A stretch of DNA of 64,000 nt from assembly GCA_963791315.1 (NCBI GenBank), contig CAWBRQ010000001.1:186001-250000 (forward strand), given 5' to 3'. This document shows positions 1-10,328 of this stretch, piece by piece; positions within the stretch are counted from its first letter, which is position 1, and the number at the start of each line of letters is the position of its first letter. The DNA is from JACCZX01 sp963791315. Its GTDB lineage: Bacteria > Pseudomonadota > Gammaproteobacteria > Burkholderiales > Burkholderiaceae_F. The notes under the pieces are model-generated. The model was not told where the DNA came from. It saw only the letters and a program-made list of their open reading frames with translations, and made no database searches. Position numbers and translations under genes: made by a program.

Positions 1-1
1 C

Positions 2-1198
2 GCCAGTGGCGGTTCGGGCGGAGGCGGTACTGGCGGCCTGGCTGGAATGATTCAGGCCGATCCGGCGACCAACTCGCTGATCATCACTGCGCCCGAGCCG
101 TTCTGTATAGAAACATTCGCGCCATCGTCGACAAGCTTGATACGCGTCGCGCGCAGGTCGTTATCGAGTCGCTGATCGTCGAGGTCACGGCCGACAAGGC
201 AGCCGAATTCGGCATTCAGTGGCAGGCGCTGGGCGGGCTCGACAACTCCGGCACGAACGTGATCGGCGGGACCAACTTCGGCGTTGGCGGGAACAACATC
301 ATCAACGCTGCGCAGAACATCGGTTCGCTGGGCCAGGGGTTGAACCTCGGTGTGGTCGAGGGCGCGATCAACATTCCGGGCATCGGCGAAGTTCTCAATC
401 TCGCTTTCCTGGCGCGTGCGCTCGCCACCAGCGCCGACGCGAACATCCTGTCGACACCGACGATCCAGACGCTTGACAACGAAGAAGCCAAGTTTCTGGT
501 TGGCCAGAATATTCCACTGATTACCGGTTCGTTTACGCTCCGACTGGAGGCGCTGGCGCCGTCAATCCGTTCCAGACCTTCGAGCGGCAGCGACATCGGG
601 CTGCAGCTGCGGGTGAAGCCGCAGATTTCCGAAGGCGGCGTCGTTCGGCTCGCGATCTATCAGGAGTTGTCGTCGATCCAGAACACGCTGACCGCGGCGC
701 AGGGCGGCATCATCACCAACAAGCGCAGCTTCGAGTCCAGTGTGCTGGTCGAAGACGGCAACATCGTCGTGCTCGGCGGACTGATCGAGGATCGCATCGA
801 CAACAGCCAGAGCAGCGTGCCGGTGCTGGGTGACATTCCGTTGGTGGGTGGGTTGTTCCGCTACGAAAACCGTGGCCGCCGCAAGACCAATCTGTTGGTT
901 TTCCTGCGGCCGTATGTAGTGCGCGACGAAGTCACGTCGTCAGTCGCTGGCGCTCGATCGGTACGACTATATCCGCGGCCAGGTCGCCGCCGGCACTCTG
1001 CCGGACACCTTGGTATTCCGCGATTTGCAGGGACGGCAACTGCCCCCGACGCCCACTGTTCCGCCGACGATGCGCCGCCAGCAAGAGGGCGAACGCGCCT
1101 GCACCGACCTCGCGGCGTGGACCCGGCGACGCGAGCGCTCGAAGCGGCACTCGCGGCCGCGCAGCGAGCGAGTGGATCCGCCCCGCCCCGATCGTTGA
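2..1198 (+). CDS. gspD: Type II secretion secretin GspD, C-terminal part (frameshifted)
   Basis: This is the C-terminal part of the outer-membrane secretin through which type II substrates leave the cell; the 5' part lies outside the window. The protein runs from an N-domain end (NSLIITAPEPLYRNIRAIVD) through the secretin core, with the signature VPVLGDIPLVGGLFRY near 817-860 and NLLVFLRPYVVRDE near 890-930. The product continues with the usual LDRYDYIRGQ tail but only after a frame change near 945. Further frame changes lie near 101 and as a compensating pair near 545 and 590. Both sides of each break keep secretin similarity, so sequence error is more likely than decay. The exact stop is uncertain because a Pro-rich segment follows at once. 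Confidence 0.88.
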
Positions 1199-1274
1199 CG
1201 TAGCTCCGCCGCCCGAGCGCACGCCCGCGCAGCGGCGTACGCACGGCACCGCGTCGTTACGCGCGGCACGACCA

Positions 1275-1928
1275 GTGATCACGCCACCTGTCTCGCCTCC
1301 TGTTTCTTCGCCACCACCGGCACCGATCACGCGGGTCGAGCCCGCGCCTGCACCGGCTCCCGCACCACCGGTCGCCTCATTGCCGGCGGCTCCGACCGCC
1401 GCGCGGTCACGCAGCGCACTGTCCGCACCGCCGCCGCACCGCCGCGTCGGCCCGTTCCGACACCACCGCCTGCACCTGCTCCGACGCCGGCGCCTGTTCC
1501 GACACCGGTGCCCGCACCGCTCCAGCCGCCCCCGACCCGTATCGGTAGCGGCGGCGCCGTCGTCCTCAGCGACTGTTGCTGCTGACTGCCGCGGCCGCCG
1601 TCGGCTGCGCCCGCTGACCGCTCCGCCGCCCGACGCTGCATCGTCAACGCCGCGTCCCGCTCCGGCACAGGCCGGGTCGTCGACATTGCTGCAGGTTGCC
1701 GCGTGTCAGCGACATCGCACGCGGGCCGCGATCTGCAGCGTCAGTTGCGCGCCGCCGGAATGGACGCTTATTGGGAAAGCGTGCGCACCAAGCAAGGCAA
1801 CGACGTCGTGCGGGTGCGCGTGACGGTCGATCCGGCCACGCAAACGATGGCCGACGCGATCGCAAAATTGAAGGCGATGGGATTCGATCCGATCATCGTG
1901 CACCGTGCCGCTGACCGCAATAATCCTA
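1275..1928 (+). CDS. Pro-rich protein with C-terminal SPOR-like domain (frames uncertain)
   Basis: Between gspD and gspE there is about 400 bases of Pro/Ala/Thr-rich coding sequence, then a segment that reads as a SPOR domain, including DLQRQLRAAGMDAYWESV, VRVRVTVDPATQTMADAI and KLKAMGFDPIIVH. SPOR domains bind denuded peptidoglycan glycan strands, so the product may anchor the secretion system to the wall; that role is inferred. Near 1570-1610 another frame reads LLLLTAAAAVGCA, which resembles a lipoprotein signal with a lipobox, so the SPOR domain could belong to a separate lipoprotein. At least two frame changes occur, and the piece could also be a C-terminal extension of GspD. The start is unresolved. 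Confidence 0.5.
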
Positions 1929-3364
1929 GTGATCACCGCCAACCGCCTCGTCCCCTACGCGTTCGCACGCGACAACGCCATCCTGCTCGTACCGAAGAGC
2001 GAGCGCGATGCCGAGGTCTGGATCAGTGACGCCACACCTCTGGCAGCGCTGAACGAGGTCATCCGCGTCTTTCCCGGCAAGGTCAAGCCGATCGTTGTCG
2101 AGCCGGGCAAGCTGGTCGCGGCGATTTCGCAGACCTATGGTGATCAAGGCGGGTCTGCGCAGCAGATCGTCGGCGACATCGAAGGCGAATTCGATATCAC
2201 GCGAATGATGCAGGAGGTCCCCGACGTCGAGGATCTGCTTGGAGACCGAAGACGACGCACCGATCATCCGCATGATCAACGCGCTGCTGACACAGGCCGC
2301 GCGCGACGGCGCATCGGACATCCACATCGAAGCGTTTGAAACGTATTCGCTGGTGCGCTTCAGAATTGACGGCACGTTGCGCGACATCGTGCGTCCAAAG
2401 CGCGCGCTGCACGCAGCGCTGGTATCGCGCATCAAGATCATGGCTGCGCTCGACATTGCCGAGAAGCGCTTGCCTCAGGACGGCAGGATTACTCTGCGCG
2501 TCGGCGGAAGACCGGTCGATGTGCGTGTCTCCACCCTTCCGACCGGCCACGGCGAGCGCGTGGTGCTGCGTCTGCTCGAGAAGGACTTGTCGAAGCTCGA
2601 GCTCACGAACCTCGGCATGGCCGAAGGCACGCTCGCAGGCTTCGACAAGCTTAATTCATCAGCCGCACGGAATCATTCTGGTCACGGGTCCGACTGGCTC
2701 CGGCAAGTCGACGACTCTGTACGCCGGGATTCGCCGGCTCGACAAGAACACGACCAACATCATGACGGTCGAAGACCCTATCGAGTACGACATCGAAGGC
2801 ATCGGCCAGACGCAGGTCAACGCGAAGATCGACATGACGTTCGCGAAGGCGTTGCGCGCAATCCTGCGTCAGGACCCGGACATCGTGATGATCGGCGAGA
2901 TTCGCGACCTCGAAACCGCGCAGATCGCGGTGCAGTCGTCGCTCACCGGCCACCTCGTGCTGGCAACATTGCACACCAACGATGCCGCATCGGCGGTGAC
3001 ACGCCTGATCGATATGGGCATCGAGCCCTTCTTGCTGTCGTCGTCGCTGCTCGGTGTCCTCGGACAACGGCTGGTGCGCAAGCTATGCCCACACTGCAAA
3101 GAGTCCGATCCGACGGTCGGTGGCTGGCGTGCGGTGGGTTGCGGTCACTGTGGTCACACCGGCTATCTCGGCCGCACCGGTATTTACGAGTTGCTTACCG
3201 TCAACGACGAGATTCGCATGCTGGTGCACCAGGGCGCGAACGACACCGATATGCGCCGTGTGGCGGAAAAGAACGGAATGATCAACATGCGCGCCGATGC
3301 GCAACGCTGGATCAAGACCGGCGTCACGTCGCAGGAAGAAACGCTGCGCGTCACGCGCGAGTAG
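1905..3364 (+). CDS. gspE: Type II secretion ATPase GspE (two frameshifts)
   Basis: Cytoplasmic ATPase that powers pseudopilus assembly. The N-terminal domain (RLVPYAFARDNAILLV) is followed by the nucleotide-binding core with Walker A GPTGSGKST, an Asp box around MTVEDPIEY, Walker B DPDIVMIGEIRD and a His box near LVLATLHTNDA. A zinc site of the form CPHC...CGHC follows; the loop between the Cys pairs is shorter than usual, perhaps through a small deletion. The reading frame changes near 2237 and near 2655, and all three pieces align with GspE. GTG at 1905 or 1929 may be the start. The stop lies 7 bases before gspF, so the two are co-transcribed. Confidence 0.92.
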
Positions 3365-3371
3365 CTGTCGC

Positions 3372-4616
3372 ATGGCTGCATTCAGATTTGCCGCGGTCGA
3401 CAACGTCGGCAAGGAATCCACCGGAGTCTTGGAAGCCGACAGTGCGCGCCTCGCGCGGCAGCTGCTGCGCGGTCGCGGACTGATTCCGCTGTCGGTCGAT
3501 CCCGTGATGAGCGACGTCGGCGCACGCGCCGGCGGTCTATCGCTCAGCCGGCGGCTGTCGCAAACCGAGCTCGCGGTTATCACTCGCCAGCTAGCGTCGC
3601 TGCTCGGTGCGCAGTTGCCAGTCGCCGACGCGCTGACGGTGATGGTCGAGCAGAGCGAGAAGCAAAGCGTGCGCGAGCTGATGGCGTCGATCCGTACCGA
3701 CGTGCTTGGTGGCACATCGCTTTCAAAGGCACTCGTGCGTCACCCGCGCCAATTTCCGGAGATCTACCGCGCGCTGATTTCTGCCGGTGAGGAATCGGGA
3801 AAGTTGGGCTCGGTGCTTGGCAGTCTGGCCGACTACGTTGAAGAGCGCGCCAAGCTGCAGCAGAAAATCACGCTGGCATTCGTCTATCCGGCAATCGTTA
3901 CCTTTGTCGCACTAGCCGTGGTGATTGGTCTGCTGACCTATGTCGTGCCGCAGGTCGTACAGGTATTTGCCAATACCAAGCAGCAGCTGCCCTTCCTGAC
4001 GATCGCGCTGATCGGGGTTTCGCACTTCGTTCGAAACTACGGATGGATATTGTTGGTGATCATTGCGATCGCCGCGTTTCTGACGCAGCGCGCGCTGCGC
4101 GTGGCTCCGGTACGTTTGCGCTGGCACACACGCATCCTGACATTGCCGGTCATGGGCGTGCTGTCGCGCTCCATTAATACCGCGCGATTCTCGTCGACGT
4201 TGGCGATTCTGGTTGGCTCGGGTGTTCCGATGCTGCGGTCGCTGCAGGCGGCCGGAGAAACGATCACCAATCTGGCGATGCGGACCCGAGTGATGGACGC
4301 GGTGCAAAGAGTGCGCGAAGGATTTTCACTGGCCAAAGCACTGCGCGCCGACTCCGACGAGGAGAAAAAACCGGGGCACGTGAAGCTGTTCCCGCCCGTA
4401 CTGATTCACTTGATCGCGTCGGGCGAAGCCACGGGAAAGCTGCCGGAGATGCTGTCGCGCGCCGCCGATATTCATGCGCGCGAAGCCGAGCGCCGCGCAT
4501 TGTTCTTTACATCGCTGCTGGAGCCCATTCTGATTTTGACAATGGGCGTTGTAGTGATGCTGATCGTGCTCGCAGTTCTGCTGCCGATCATCGAGATCAA
4601 CCAGCTGGTTCGCTAG
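3372..4616 (+). CDS. gspF: Type II secretion inner-membrane platform protein GspF
   Basis: Polytopic inner-membrane platform protein of about 414 residues, the usual GspF length. It has two repeated T2SSF domains: the first around LAVITRQLASLLGAQLPV and the second around TARFSSTLAILVGSGVP. Membrane segments follow each, for example LAFVYPAIVTFVALAVVIGL and the C-terminal LTMGVVVMLIVLAVLLPI. ATG at 3372 gives the expected start MAAFRFAAVD. The reading frame is intact. The gene ends the plus-strand run; no gspG or other pseudopilin follows, since the next gene is on the opposite strand. Confidence 0.93.
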   Translation: MAAFRFAAVDNVGKESTGVLEADSARLARQLLRGRGLIPLSVDPVMSDVGARAGGLSLSRRLSQTELAVITRQLASLLGAQLPVADALTVMVEQSEKQSVRELMASIRTDVLGGTSLSKALVRHPRQFPEIYRALISAGEESGKLGSVLGSLADYVEERAKLQQKITLAFVYPAIVTFVALAVVIGLLTYVVPQVVQVFANTKQQLPFLTIALIGVSHFVRNYGWILLVIIAIAAFLTQRALRVAPVRLRWHTRILTLPVMGVLSRSINTARFSSTLAILVGSGVPMLRSLQAAGETITNLAMRTRVMDAVQRVREGFSLAKALRADSDEEKKPGHVKLFPPVLIHLIASGEATGKLPEMLSRAADIHAREAERRALFFTSLLEPILILTMGVVVMLIVLAVLLPIIEINQLVR

Positions 4617-4639
4617 CGGCGCGTCGCCAACCGCTAATT

Positions 4640-4666
4640 GGCGTTGCGGTGCTGGTCCGCAACGCC
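4640..4666. terminator. Perfect 10-bp hairpin between convergent gspF and spy-like gene
   Basis: A perfect inverted repeat of 10 bp (GGCGTTGCGG / CCGCAACGCC) with a 7-base loop sits between the stops of gspF (4616) and the convergent gene (4679). There is no long T run on either side, so it may act as a weak bidirectional terminator or an mRNA 3'-end stabiliser. Confidence 0.5.
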
Positions 4667-4678
4667 GTTCCCGCTTTG

Positions 4679-5200
4679 CTACACAACGCGGTGCGACCCG
4701 CCCCGGCCGAAATGGCCACCGTGGCGTCGCGGCGCCAACACCTCGTCCGCAATCGCTTTCTGCTCGGTCGATAGCGCCGCATACAGTGGGCGCTGCACGG
4801 CGAGGCGTTCGTTGATGCGCGTTGCAGACTCGGCATGCCGCTGTTGCTCGCGCTCCAAACGCGCAATCGCGTTCGGCCTTTCGCGCGTGGCGCCCTGCTC
4901 GCGCTGCGCACGGAATTCCTGCATGCGCTTGTCGGCGGCCCGGGCTTGGTTGCGCAGCGTCTCCGCGAACGCATTCCACTGCGCTTGCTGCGCATCCGTA
5001 ATTTTCAGAGCGGTACGGATGTAAGCCAAGCGCGCTTCCACACGCTCGCTCGGCTGCGTAAATGCACGCTTGCCGTCGTGTTGGCGCGTGCCTTGTTGCG
5101 CCTGCGGCTGCGCCGCGGGTGCGGCGCCCGTCTGCGCATGCAGAGCAAACGCTGACGAGAGTCCCATCAATAAAAGAGCGCCTGCTAGTGTCTTGCTCAT
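4679..5200 (-). CDS. Spy/CpxP-family periplasmic chaperone (LTXXQ type)
   Basis: 173-residue exported protein. A signal peptide (KTLAGALLLMGLSSAFALHA) is followed by a Gln/Ala-rich linker and a helical domain with an LTXXQ-type motif (LKITDAQQAQWNAFAE) near residues 66-80 and a charged Arg/Glu-rich helix. This matches the Spy/CpxP fold that protects periplasmic proteins from aggregation. The C-terminus is His/Gly/Arg-rich. ATG at 5200 has a good ribosome site (AGGAGA) 6-8 bases upstream. It is convergent with gspF and has no partner gene, so its stress regulator is not in view. Confidence 0.78.
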   Translation of the reverse strand: MSKTLAGALLLMGLSSAFALHAQTGAAPAAQPQAQQGTRQHDGKRAFTQPSERVEARLAYIRTALKITDAQQAQWNAFAETLRNQARAADKRMQEFRAQREQGATRERPNAIARLEREQQRHAESATRINERLAVQRPLYAALSTEQKAIADEVLAPRRHGGHFGRGGSHRVV

Positions 5201-5525
5201 GTGTCTTTCTCCTGCGGTTTGTCATAACCGACAAGTTGCCGGCTATGGAATCAGACTGGAGGCTGCGTGCGGCTGTTCGGTGCGCATGTGTAAGCGTTTG
5301 TATCCGGCGACGCTCGTCGCCCAAAAAAACAGTCATCGCGCCAGTGCGGCAGGCCTGCTGCTCGACTACCTCGGCGAGCTCGCGATAAGTCTGGACGCCT
5401 TCCGTGATCGGCTGCATAGACGCGTCCAAGGGTCCTGCCTAGTCAGTCAAGCCGTTGCGGCCGCTGCTGGCGGTCGCAGCACTGACTATGTGATGACTTG
5501 CAGTTTGTCGTAGTACTGCGGCGAG
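5201..5525. other. Intergenic stretch, no convincing gene
   Basis: Apart from the ribosome site of the Spy-like gene (AGGAGAAAG just above 5200), I see no feature I can support here. A minus-strand open frame crosses much of it, but its translation is not recognisable and lacks a ribosome site. Confidence 0.5.
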
Positions 5526-6278
5526 CTAGCGGCGACGCTTTTTTTCGAATTCAATGAAGACAACGGTATCGAGCAACGAACCCTTGTAGTTTGGCAAACT
5601 CAATACGCGGTAAACATCCATACCCGACGTTGGAGCAGTGACCCAAGCGTAGGCCTCCGCTGTATCGTGAATTTGCCCCAGGTACTTGCCTGCAACACGG
5701 CACCCCGTAGCGTCAACGAACCCCTTGTAATTGAAGTTTCGCAGTGGAGTCAGATTAAAGGTCGTTGAGCCGGCAGGCTTGTAATAGACCTGCACCTGGT
5801 GAGTAAATGTCTTGCAATCCGCCAGCGGAGTCGAAGATGCGGGCACTCGGCAATGCTCCTCAAACTCCTTATCACCTGAGAAAGGTCCGGCGCAGACGTT
5901 TATCTCTGCGTTGTCATAGCAGTCCGCACATCCGGAACTCGTGGTTGACGGCACGCGAATCTCGATGACACGGCGCGTACACGCCATCAGTTTCGCCTGA
6001 GCAGCTGTAATGGTATTCACGTCCCCGGTCGGTGCTGTGGTGACCGGCGCATTGTCGACCGTGGACTTGTAGAACGCCTTGCCGGCTTCCATCGTGATGA
6101 TCTTGTCGGCCGTTCGTGTCAGCTGACCGCCACACGCGTATACCTTCGGCGTTGGCTTGGTGCCCTGATTGTTAACAGACGATTGCTTCGGCGCCTGTGC
6201 ATCAGCGGCCGGCATCACAAGCATGCCGGCCACCGACGCGATCAACAACGTACCCACGAAGCGTGCACGATTGGTCAT
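5526..6278 (-). CDS. Cys-rich secreted protein of unknown function
   Basis: About 250 residues with a signal peptide (RFVGTLLIASVAGMLVMPAADA). The mature part has at least ten cysteines (ACGG, GCADCYDN, NVCAGPF, HCRV, DCKTF, GCRV), which suggests several disulfides and a periplasmic or extracellular location. The C-terminus is basic (EFEKKRRR). ATG at 6278 is preferred to the TTG one codon earlier because it follows a strong AAGGAGGAGGA ribosome site. I recognise no family. It stands alone between the Spy-like gene and the TRAP operon. Confidence 0.7.
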   Translation of the reverse strand: MTNRARFVGTLLIASVAGMLVMPAADAQAPKQSSVNNQGTKPTPKVYACGGQLTRTADKIITMEAGKAFYKSTVDNAPVTTAPTGDVNTITAAQAKLMACTRRVIEIRVPSTTSSGCADCYDNAEINVCAGPFSGDKEFEEHCRVPASSTPLADCKTFTHQVQVYYKPAGSTTFNLTPLRNFNYKGFVDATGCRVAGKYLGQIHDTAEAYAWVTAPTSGMDVYRVLSLPNYKGSLLDTVVFIEFEKKRRR

Positions 6279-6320
6279 CAAGTCCTCCTCCTTAGCAGTC
6301 AGTGATCGCGTCTCGCTAAC

Positions 6321-7296
6321 CTACTTGAGCGCTTGCAACCGGTCGTAAACGTCCTTCGACCAGGTGGCGTCGGGCCCGTTGTGCAGCTTGACCGTCGCCG
6401 CGCGGAATGGGGCGCGGTCGACCGTGACGACTTCCTTGCCCCGCTTCTTGAACTCGGCGCCAAGGCCTTTTTCGATGTCGATGATTTGCGCCGTCGCGCG
6501 CACCGCGGCTTCTTTCAGCACCTCCTCGAAGATCTTCTTGTCCGCATCCGATAATTTGTTCCACGTCTGGCCGCTGACGATCGTCAGCAGCGCGTCGGTG
6601 ATGTGGCCCGTCAGCACGATGTATTTCTGGACTTCGTAGAACTTCTTGGCATCGATCGTCGGCAGCGGGTTCTCCTGCGCGTCGACCGTGCCGTTTTGCA
6701 GCGCCAGATAGACCTCCGCGAACGCGATCGGGGTCGGATTAGCGCCGACCGCGCGTGGAAACATCGTGTAAAGCGGTGCATCGGGGACACGGATCTTCAG
6801 ACCTTTCATGTCCTCGGGCTTCGTGATCGGCTTGTTCGACGTGACCTGACGATCGCCGTAGTAAGTGATCGCCACGACCTTGTTGCCGCCCTTGGCCCGG
6901 TACCCCTCGGCAAGCTCGGCGAACAGCGGGCTCGTCGAGTACGCCTTCCAGTGGTTGAAATCACGGAACACGAACGGCGCGCCGCCGATTGCGAGCGGCC
7001 CGTACGTGCGGCCCGCGAACAACTGCCCCGTATAGATGATGTCGACGGTGCCAAGCGTCAGCCCCTGGTTGATGTCGGTTTCCTTGCCGAGCGTCGACGC
7101 CGGGAACACTTCGATCGTGTAGCGGTTGTTGGTGCGCTTGGCGATTTCGTTGGCGGCCAGGACGGCTGCGGTGTGATATGGCTCGCTGGTTTCGTACACG
7201 TGCGCCCACTTGAGCTTGGTCTGCGCATTGGCTGTACCAAACGCCATCAGCGACAGCACTGCGGCGATGGTGACTCTCTCTGATGTTTAACTTCAT
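6321..7296 (-). CDS. TRAP transporter substrate-binding protein (DctP family)
   Basis: Periplasmic receptor of a TRAP transporter, about 320 residues. The mature part starts at QTKLKWAHVYETSEPYHTAA and keeps the family pattern (GLKIRVPDAPLYTMFPRAVG, then LQNGTVDAQENPLPTI). The conserved Arg of KIRVP normally binds the substrate carboxylate. ATG at 7296, with AGGAGAC upstream, encodes MKLNIRE; a frame change between about 7265 and 7285 joins this to the signal-peptide core TIAAVLSLMAFGTANA. It is the last gene of the minus-strand run with regulator, DctQ, DctM and a UxaA-type dehydratase, so the ligand is probably a sugar acid. Confidence 0.9.
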
Positions 7297-7343
7297 GTCT
7301 CCTCCTGTATCTATGGGTTTATGCAAAGCAAAATGGCCGAGCG

Positions 7344-8900
7344 CTACATCGTCGCGCCCAGCTGCCATGGAATGAACTCGCTCTGGCCATAGCCGAAGCG
7401 TTCGCTCTTCGTTTTTTCGCCCGAGGCGGTCGCAAGAATCAGCTCAAATAGCCGCTCTCCGATGTCCTCGATCGTTGCAGCACCGTCGGCGATCTCGCCG
7501 CAGTTCAGATCGATATCCTCTTGCTGGCGCTGCCACAGCTCGGTATTGGTCGACAGCTTCAGCGACGGCGACGGCGCGCATCCGTATGCTGAACCGCGGC
7601 CGGTGGTGAACACGATCATGTTGGCGCCGCCAGCCACCTGCCCGGTGGCCGACACCGGGTCGTAGCCGGGCGTGTCCATGTAAACAAACCCTTTTGCGCT
7701 AACCGGCTGCGCGTACTCAACCACGTCGACCAGGTTGGTCGTGCCGCCTTTCGCAACCGCGCCGAGCGATTTTTCAAGGATCGTCGTCAGGCCGCCCGCC
7801 TTGTTGCCAGGCGATGGGTTGTTGTTCATCTCGCCGTGGTTGCGTGCGGTGTAGTCCTCCCACCACTTGATGCGCTCGATCAACTTCTCGCCGACCTCGC
7901 GCGAAACAGCACGGCGCGTCAGCAAATGTTCGGCGCCATAAATTTCCGGCGTCTCGGAAAGTATCGCCGTGCCACCGTGTGCAACCAGCCGGTCGACCGC
8001 GTTGCCGAGCGCCGGATTCGCGGTGATGCCCGAGTAGCCGTCCGAGCCACCGCATTGCAGCCCCAACATCAGATGACTCGCCGGCACCGGTGTTCTGGCG
8101 ACACGGTTGGCCGCCGGCAACATGTCCTTGACGATTGACACGCCGCGCTCGATCGCCTTTGCGGTGCCACCGACATCCTGCATGTTGTAGCGCGCGAGCC
8201 GCTCGCTCTCTTTCAGGCCTTCGGCGCCAAGCAGCGACGTGATCTGATTCGCCTCGCAGCCGAGCCCGATGAAAACCGTTGCCGCGATGTTCGGATGCCT
8301 TGCATAACCCGCCATCGTCCGGCGCAGCACGTCCATGCTCTCGCCCATGTCCATGCCGCATCCGGTGCCATGGGTCAGCGCGATGACTCCGTCGATGTTC
8401 GGGTATGCAGCAAGCACTTCGGGACGAATGTCGGTGCGAAACTGGTCGGCGATTGCGCGCGATACCGTTGCCGAGCAGTTCACACTCGAGATGATCGCAA
8501 CGTAGTTGCGTGTCGCGACACGGCCATCGTCGCGCACGATTCCCATGAAGCTCGCGGGTGGATTGACCATCGCCGTGGGCTTCACGTCGGCGCAGAAGGC
8601 GTAATCGCGTGCTGCACCACCGACGTTGGCGCCGTGCTCACTACCGATGCCCATGTTGTGCAGGTGCACGTGTTCGCCGGCGCGAATGTCGCGCGTCGCG
8701 AAGCCGATGATCTGGTTGTACCGGCGCACCGGCTGGCCGGCGGCGATCGCGCGCGCAGCGAGTTTGTGGCCCGGCGGAATCAGACCGATAACGGTCACAC
8801 CTTCGTTCTTGACGAGCGTGCCGGATACAAGCTGTCGGCGCGCAATGACCACGTCATCGGCTGCGTTGAGTCTTAGAACCAGAGGAACTTCCTGAAGCAT
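7344..8900 (-). CDS. UxaA/GarD-family sugar-acid dehydratase
   Basis: About 518 residues. An N-terminal SAF-like domain (residues 1-100) is joined to the large dehydratase domain. Family motifs include LTHGTGCGMDMGESMDVL, GLGCEANQ, LQCGGSDGYSGITANPALG, SPGNKAGGLTTILEKSLG and FTTGRGSAYG. The family dehydrates altronate, galactarate and similar acids to 2-keto-3-deoxy acids with iron. This paralogue differs from the garD product at 16859, and its substrate is unknown. ATG at 8900 follows AGGAGAGG and overlaps the dctM 3' end by about 28 bases, which implies translational coupling. Confidence 0.87.
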   Translation of the reverse strand: MLQEVPLVLRLNAADDVVIARRQLVSGTLVKNEGVTVIGLIPPGHKLAARAIAAGQPVRRYNQIIGFATRDIRAGEHVHLHNMGIGSEHGANVGGAARDYAFCADVKPTAMVNPPASFMGIVRDDGRVATRNYVAIISSVNCSATVSRAIADQFRTDIRPEVLAAYPNIDGVIALTHGTGCGMDMGESMDVLRRTMAGYARHPNIAATVFIGLGCEANQITSLLGAEGLKESERLARYNMQDVGGTAKAIERGVSIVKDMLPAANRVARTPVPASHLMLGLQCGGSDGYSGITANPALGNAVDRLVAHGGTAILSETPEIYGAEHLLTRRAVSREVGEKLIERIKWWEDYTARNHGEMNNNPSPGNKAGGLTTILEKSLGAVAKGGTTNLVDVVEYAQPVSAKGFVYMDTPGYDPVSATGQVAGGANMIVFTTGRGSAYGCAPSPSLKLSTNTELWQRQQEDIDLNCGEIADGAATIEDIGERLFELILATASGEKTKSERFGYGQSEFIPWQLGATM

Positions 8901-10318
8901 CTGAACACCTCTCCTACATTGCCAGAGCGCGGCAACCACAGGCTGATACTGGGCACGTAGGTCACGAGTGCCAGGCTAATCAGCAGCGGAACCAGCCACG
9001 GCAGAATCGCCATCGTCGTGCGCTCGATAGACAATTTGGCGACGCGCGCAAGAACGTACAACACTAACCCCATCGGCGGATGCAGCAAGCCAATCATCAG
9101 ATTAAGCACCATGATCAGCCCGAAGTGCACTGGGTCAATCCCGAGCTTTAGGACGATCGGCATCAGCACCGGAACCAGAATGGTAATCGCCGCCACCGGC
9201 TCCAGGAAACAGCCGACGAACAGCATCAGGCCGTTGGCGAGCAACAAAAACACCCACGGTTCCTGCGTGAAGGCGAGCACCCAGCCGGCAATCAGCTCGG
9301 TCGTCTTCGTGACCGTCAGCATCCAGCCGAAGATCGACGCAGCCGCCACGATGAACAGCACGGTCGCCGTCGTTTCGATCGTGTCCATCGAAACCTTGAT
9401 CAGCATCTTCGAACTCATCGTGCGGAACCACGCGACGCCTAGAAACAGCGACCAGACGCACGCCGCGATCGCGCCTTCGGTGGCGGTGAACACACCGCTC
9501 GTCATGCCACCGATCAGCAGCACCGGCGTCATGATCGGCAACACAGCGTTGAAGCGAAAATAGCGATCCGCGGCAAGCAACAAGACAAGCGCGATAACGA
9601 CGGTCCACACTGGACTGGCACCCTGTTGCGTCGCCACCCAGATCACCATCGGAAATGCGGCCACGATCGCCAGCTCGAGCAAAGCCTTGCCGAGTGCGCT
9701 TCCAATCGAACGCGATATCGCCGCCCCATTTGTTCTTGTGCGCATAGAACGCGACCGTCGCCATCATCAGCAACGCCATCACAGCGCCCGGCAAAATGCC
9801 TGCCAGAAACAAGGCGCCGACCGACACGTTGGCAAACATCCGTAGATCACGAAAGGCAACGACGGCGGAATGATTGGACCGAGCGTTGCCGACGCCGCCG
9901 TGACTCCGACCGCGAACTCGAGGTCGTAGCCGTGATCCTTCATTGCCTTGATTTCGATCGTTCCAAGCCCCGCCGCATCTGCGATTGCGGTCCCCGACAT
10001 GCCGGCAAAGATCACCGAACCGATGACGTTGACGTGGCCGAGCCCGCCACGCAGCCAACCCACCAGCGCCAGCGCGAAGTTGTAAATGCGATTGGTGATG
10101 CCGGCCGAGTTCATCAGATTGCCGGCAAGAATGAAAAACGGCACCGCGAGCAAGGGAAACGAGTCGATGCCGCTGACCATCCGATGGATCACGACAAAGT
10201 CCGGCACCAGACCGGTCACCATCACGAAGATCAACGACGAGCCCGCCATCGCGATCGCGACGGGGATGCCCGACCCCATCAGCGCGAGGAAAAGCAGCTT
10301 GAAGCCCGCGGGGCTCAT
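8873..10318 (-). CDS. TRAP transporter large permease DctM (frameshifted)
   Basis: Inner-membrane ion-coupled permease of a TRAP system. It begins MSPAGFKLLFLALMGSGIPV at 10318 and contains SFPLLAVPFFILAGNLMNSAG and GPIIPPSLPFVIYG, typical of DctM. The frame changes near 9850, continues with VGALFLAGILPGAVMALLMM, and changes again near 9745. The remainder (VTKTTELIAGWVLAFTQEPW, GLLHPPMGLVLYV) is intact to 8873. Together the pieces make a full-length protein of about 480 residues. It is 10 bases after dctQ. Confidence 0.88.
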
Positions 10319-10328
10319 CGAAAGGCCT

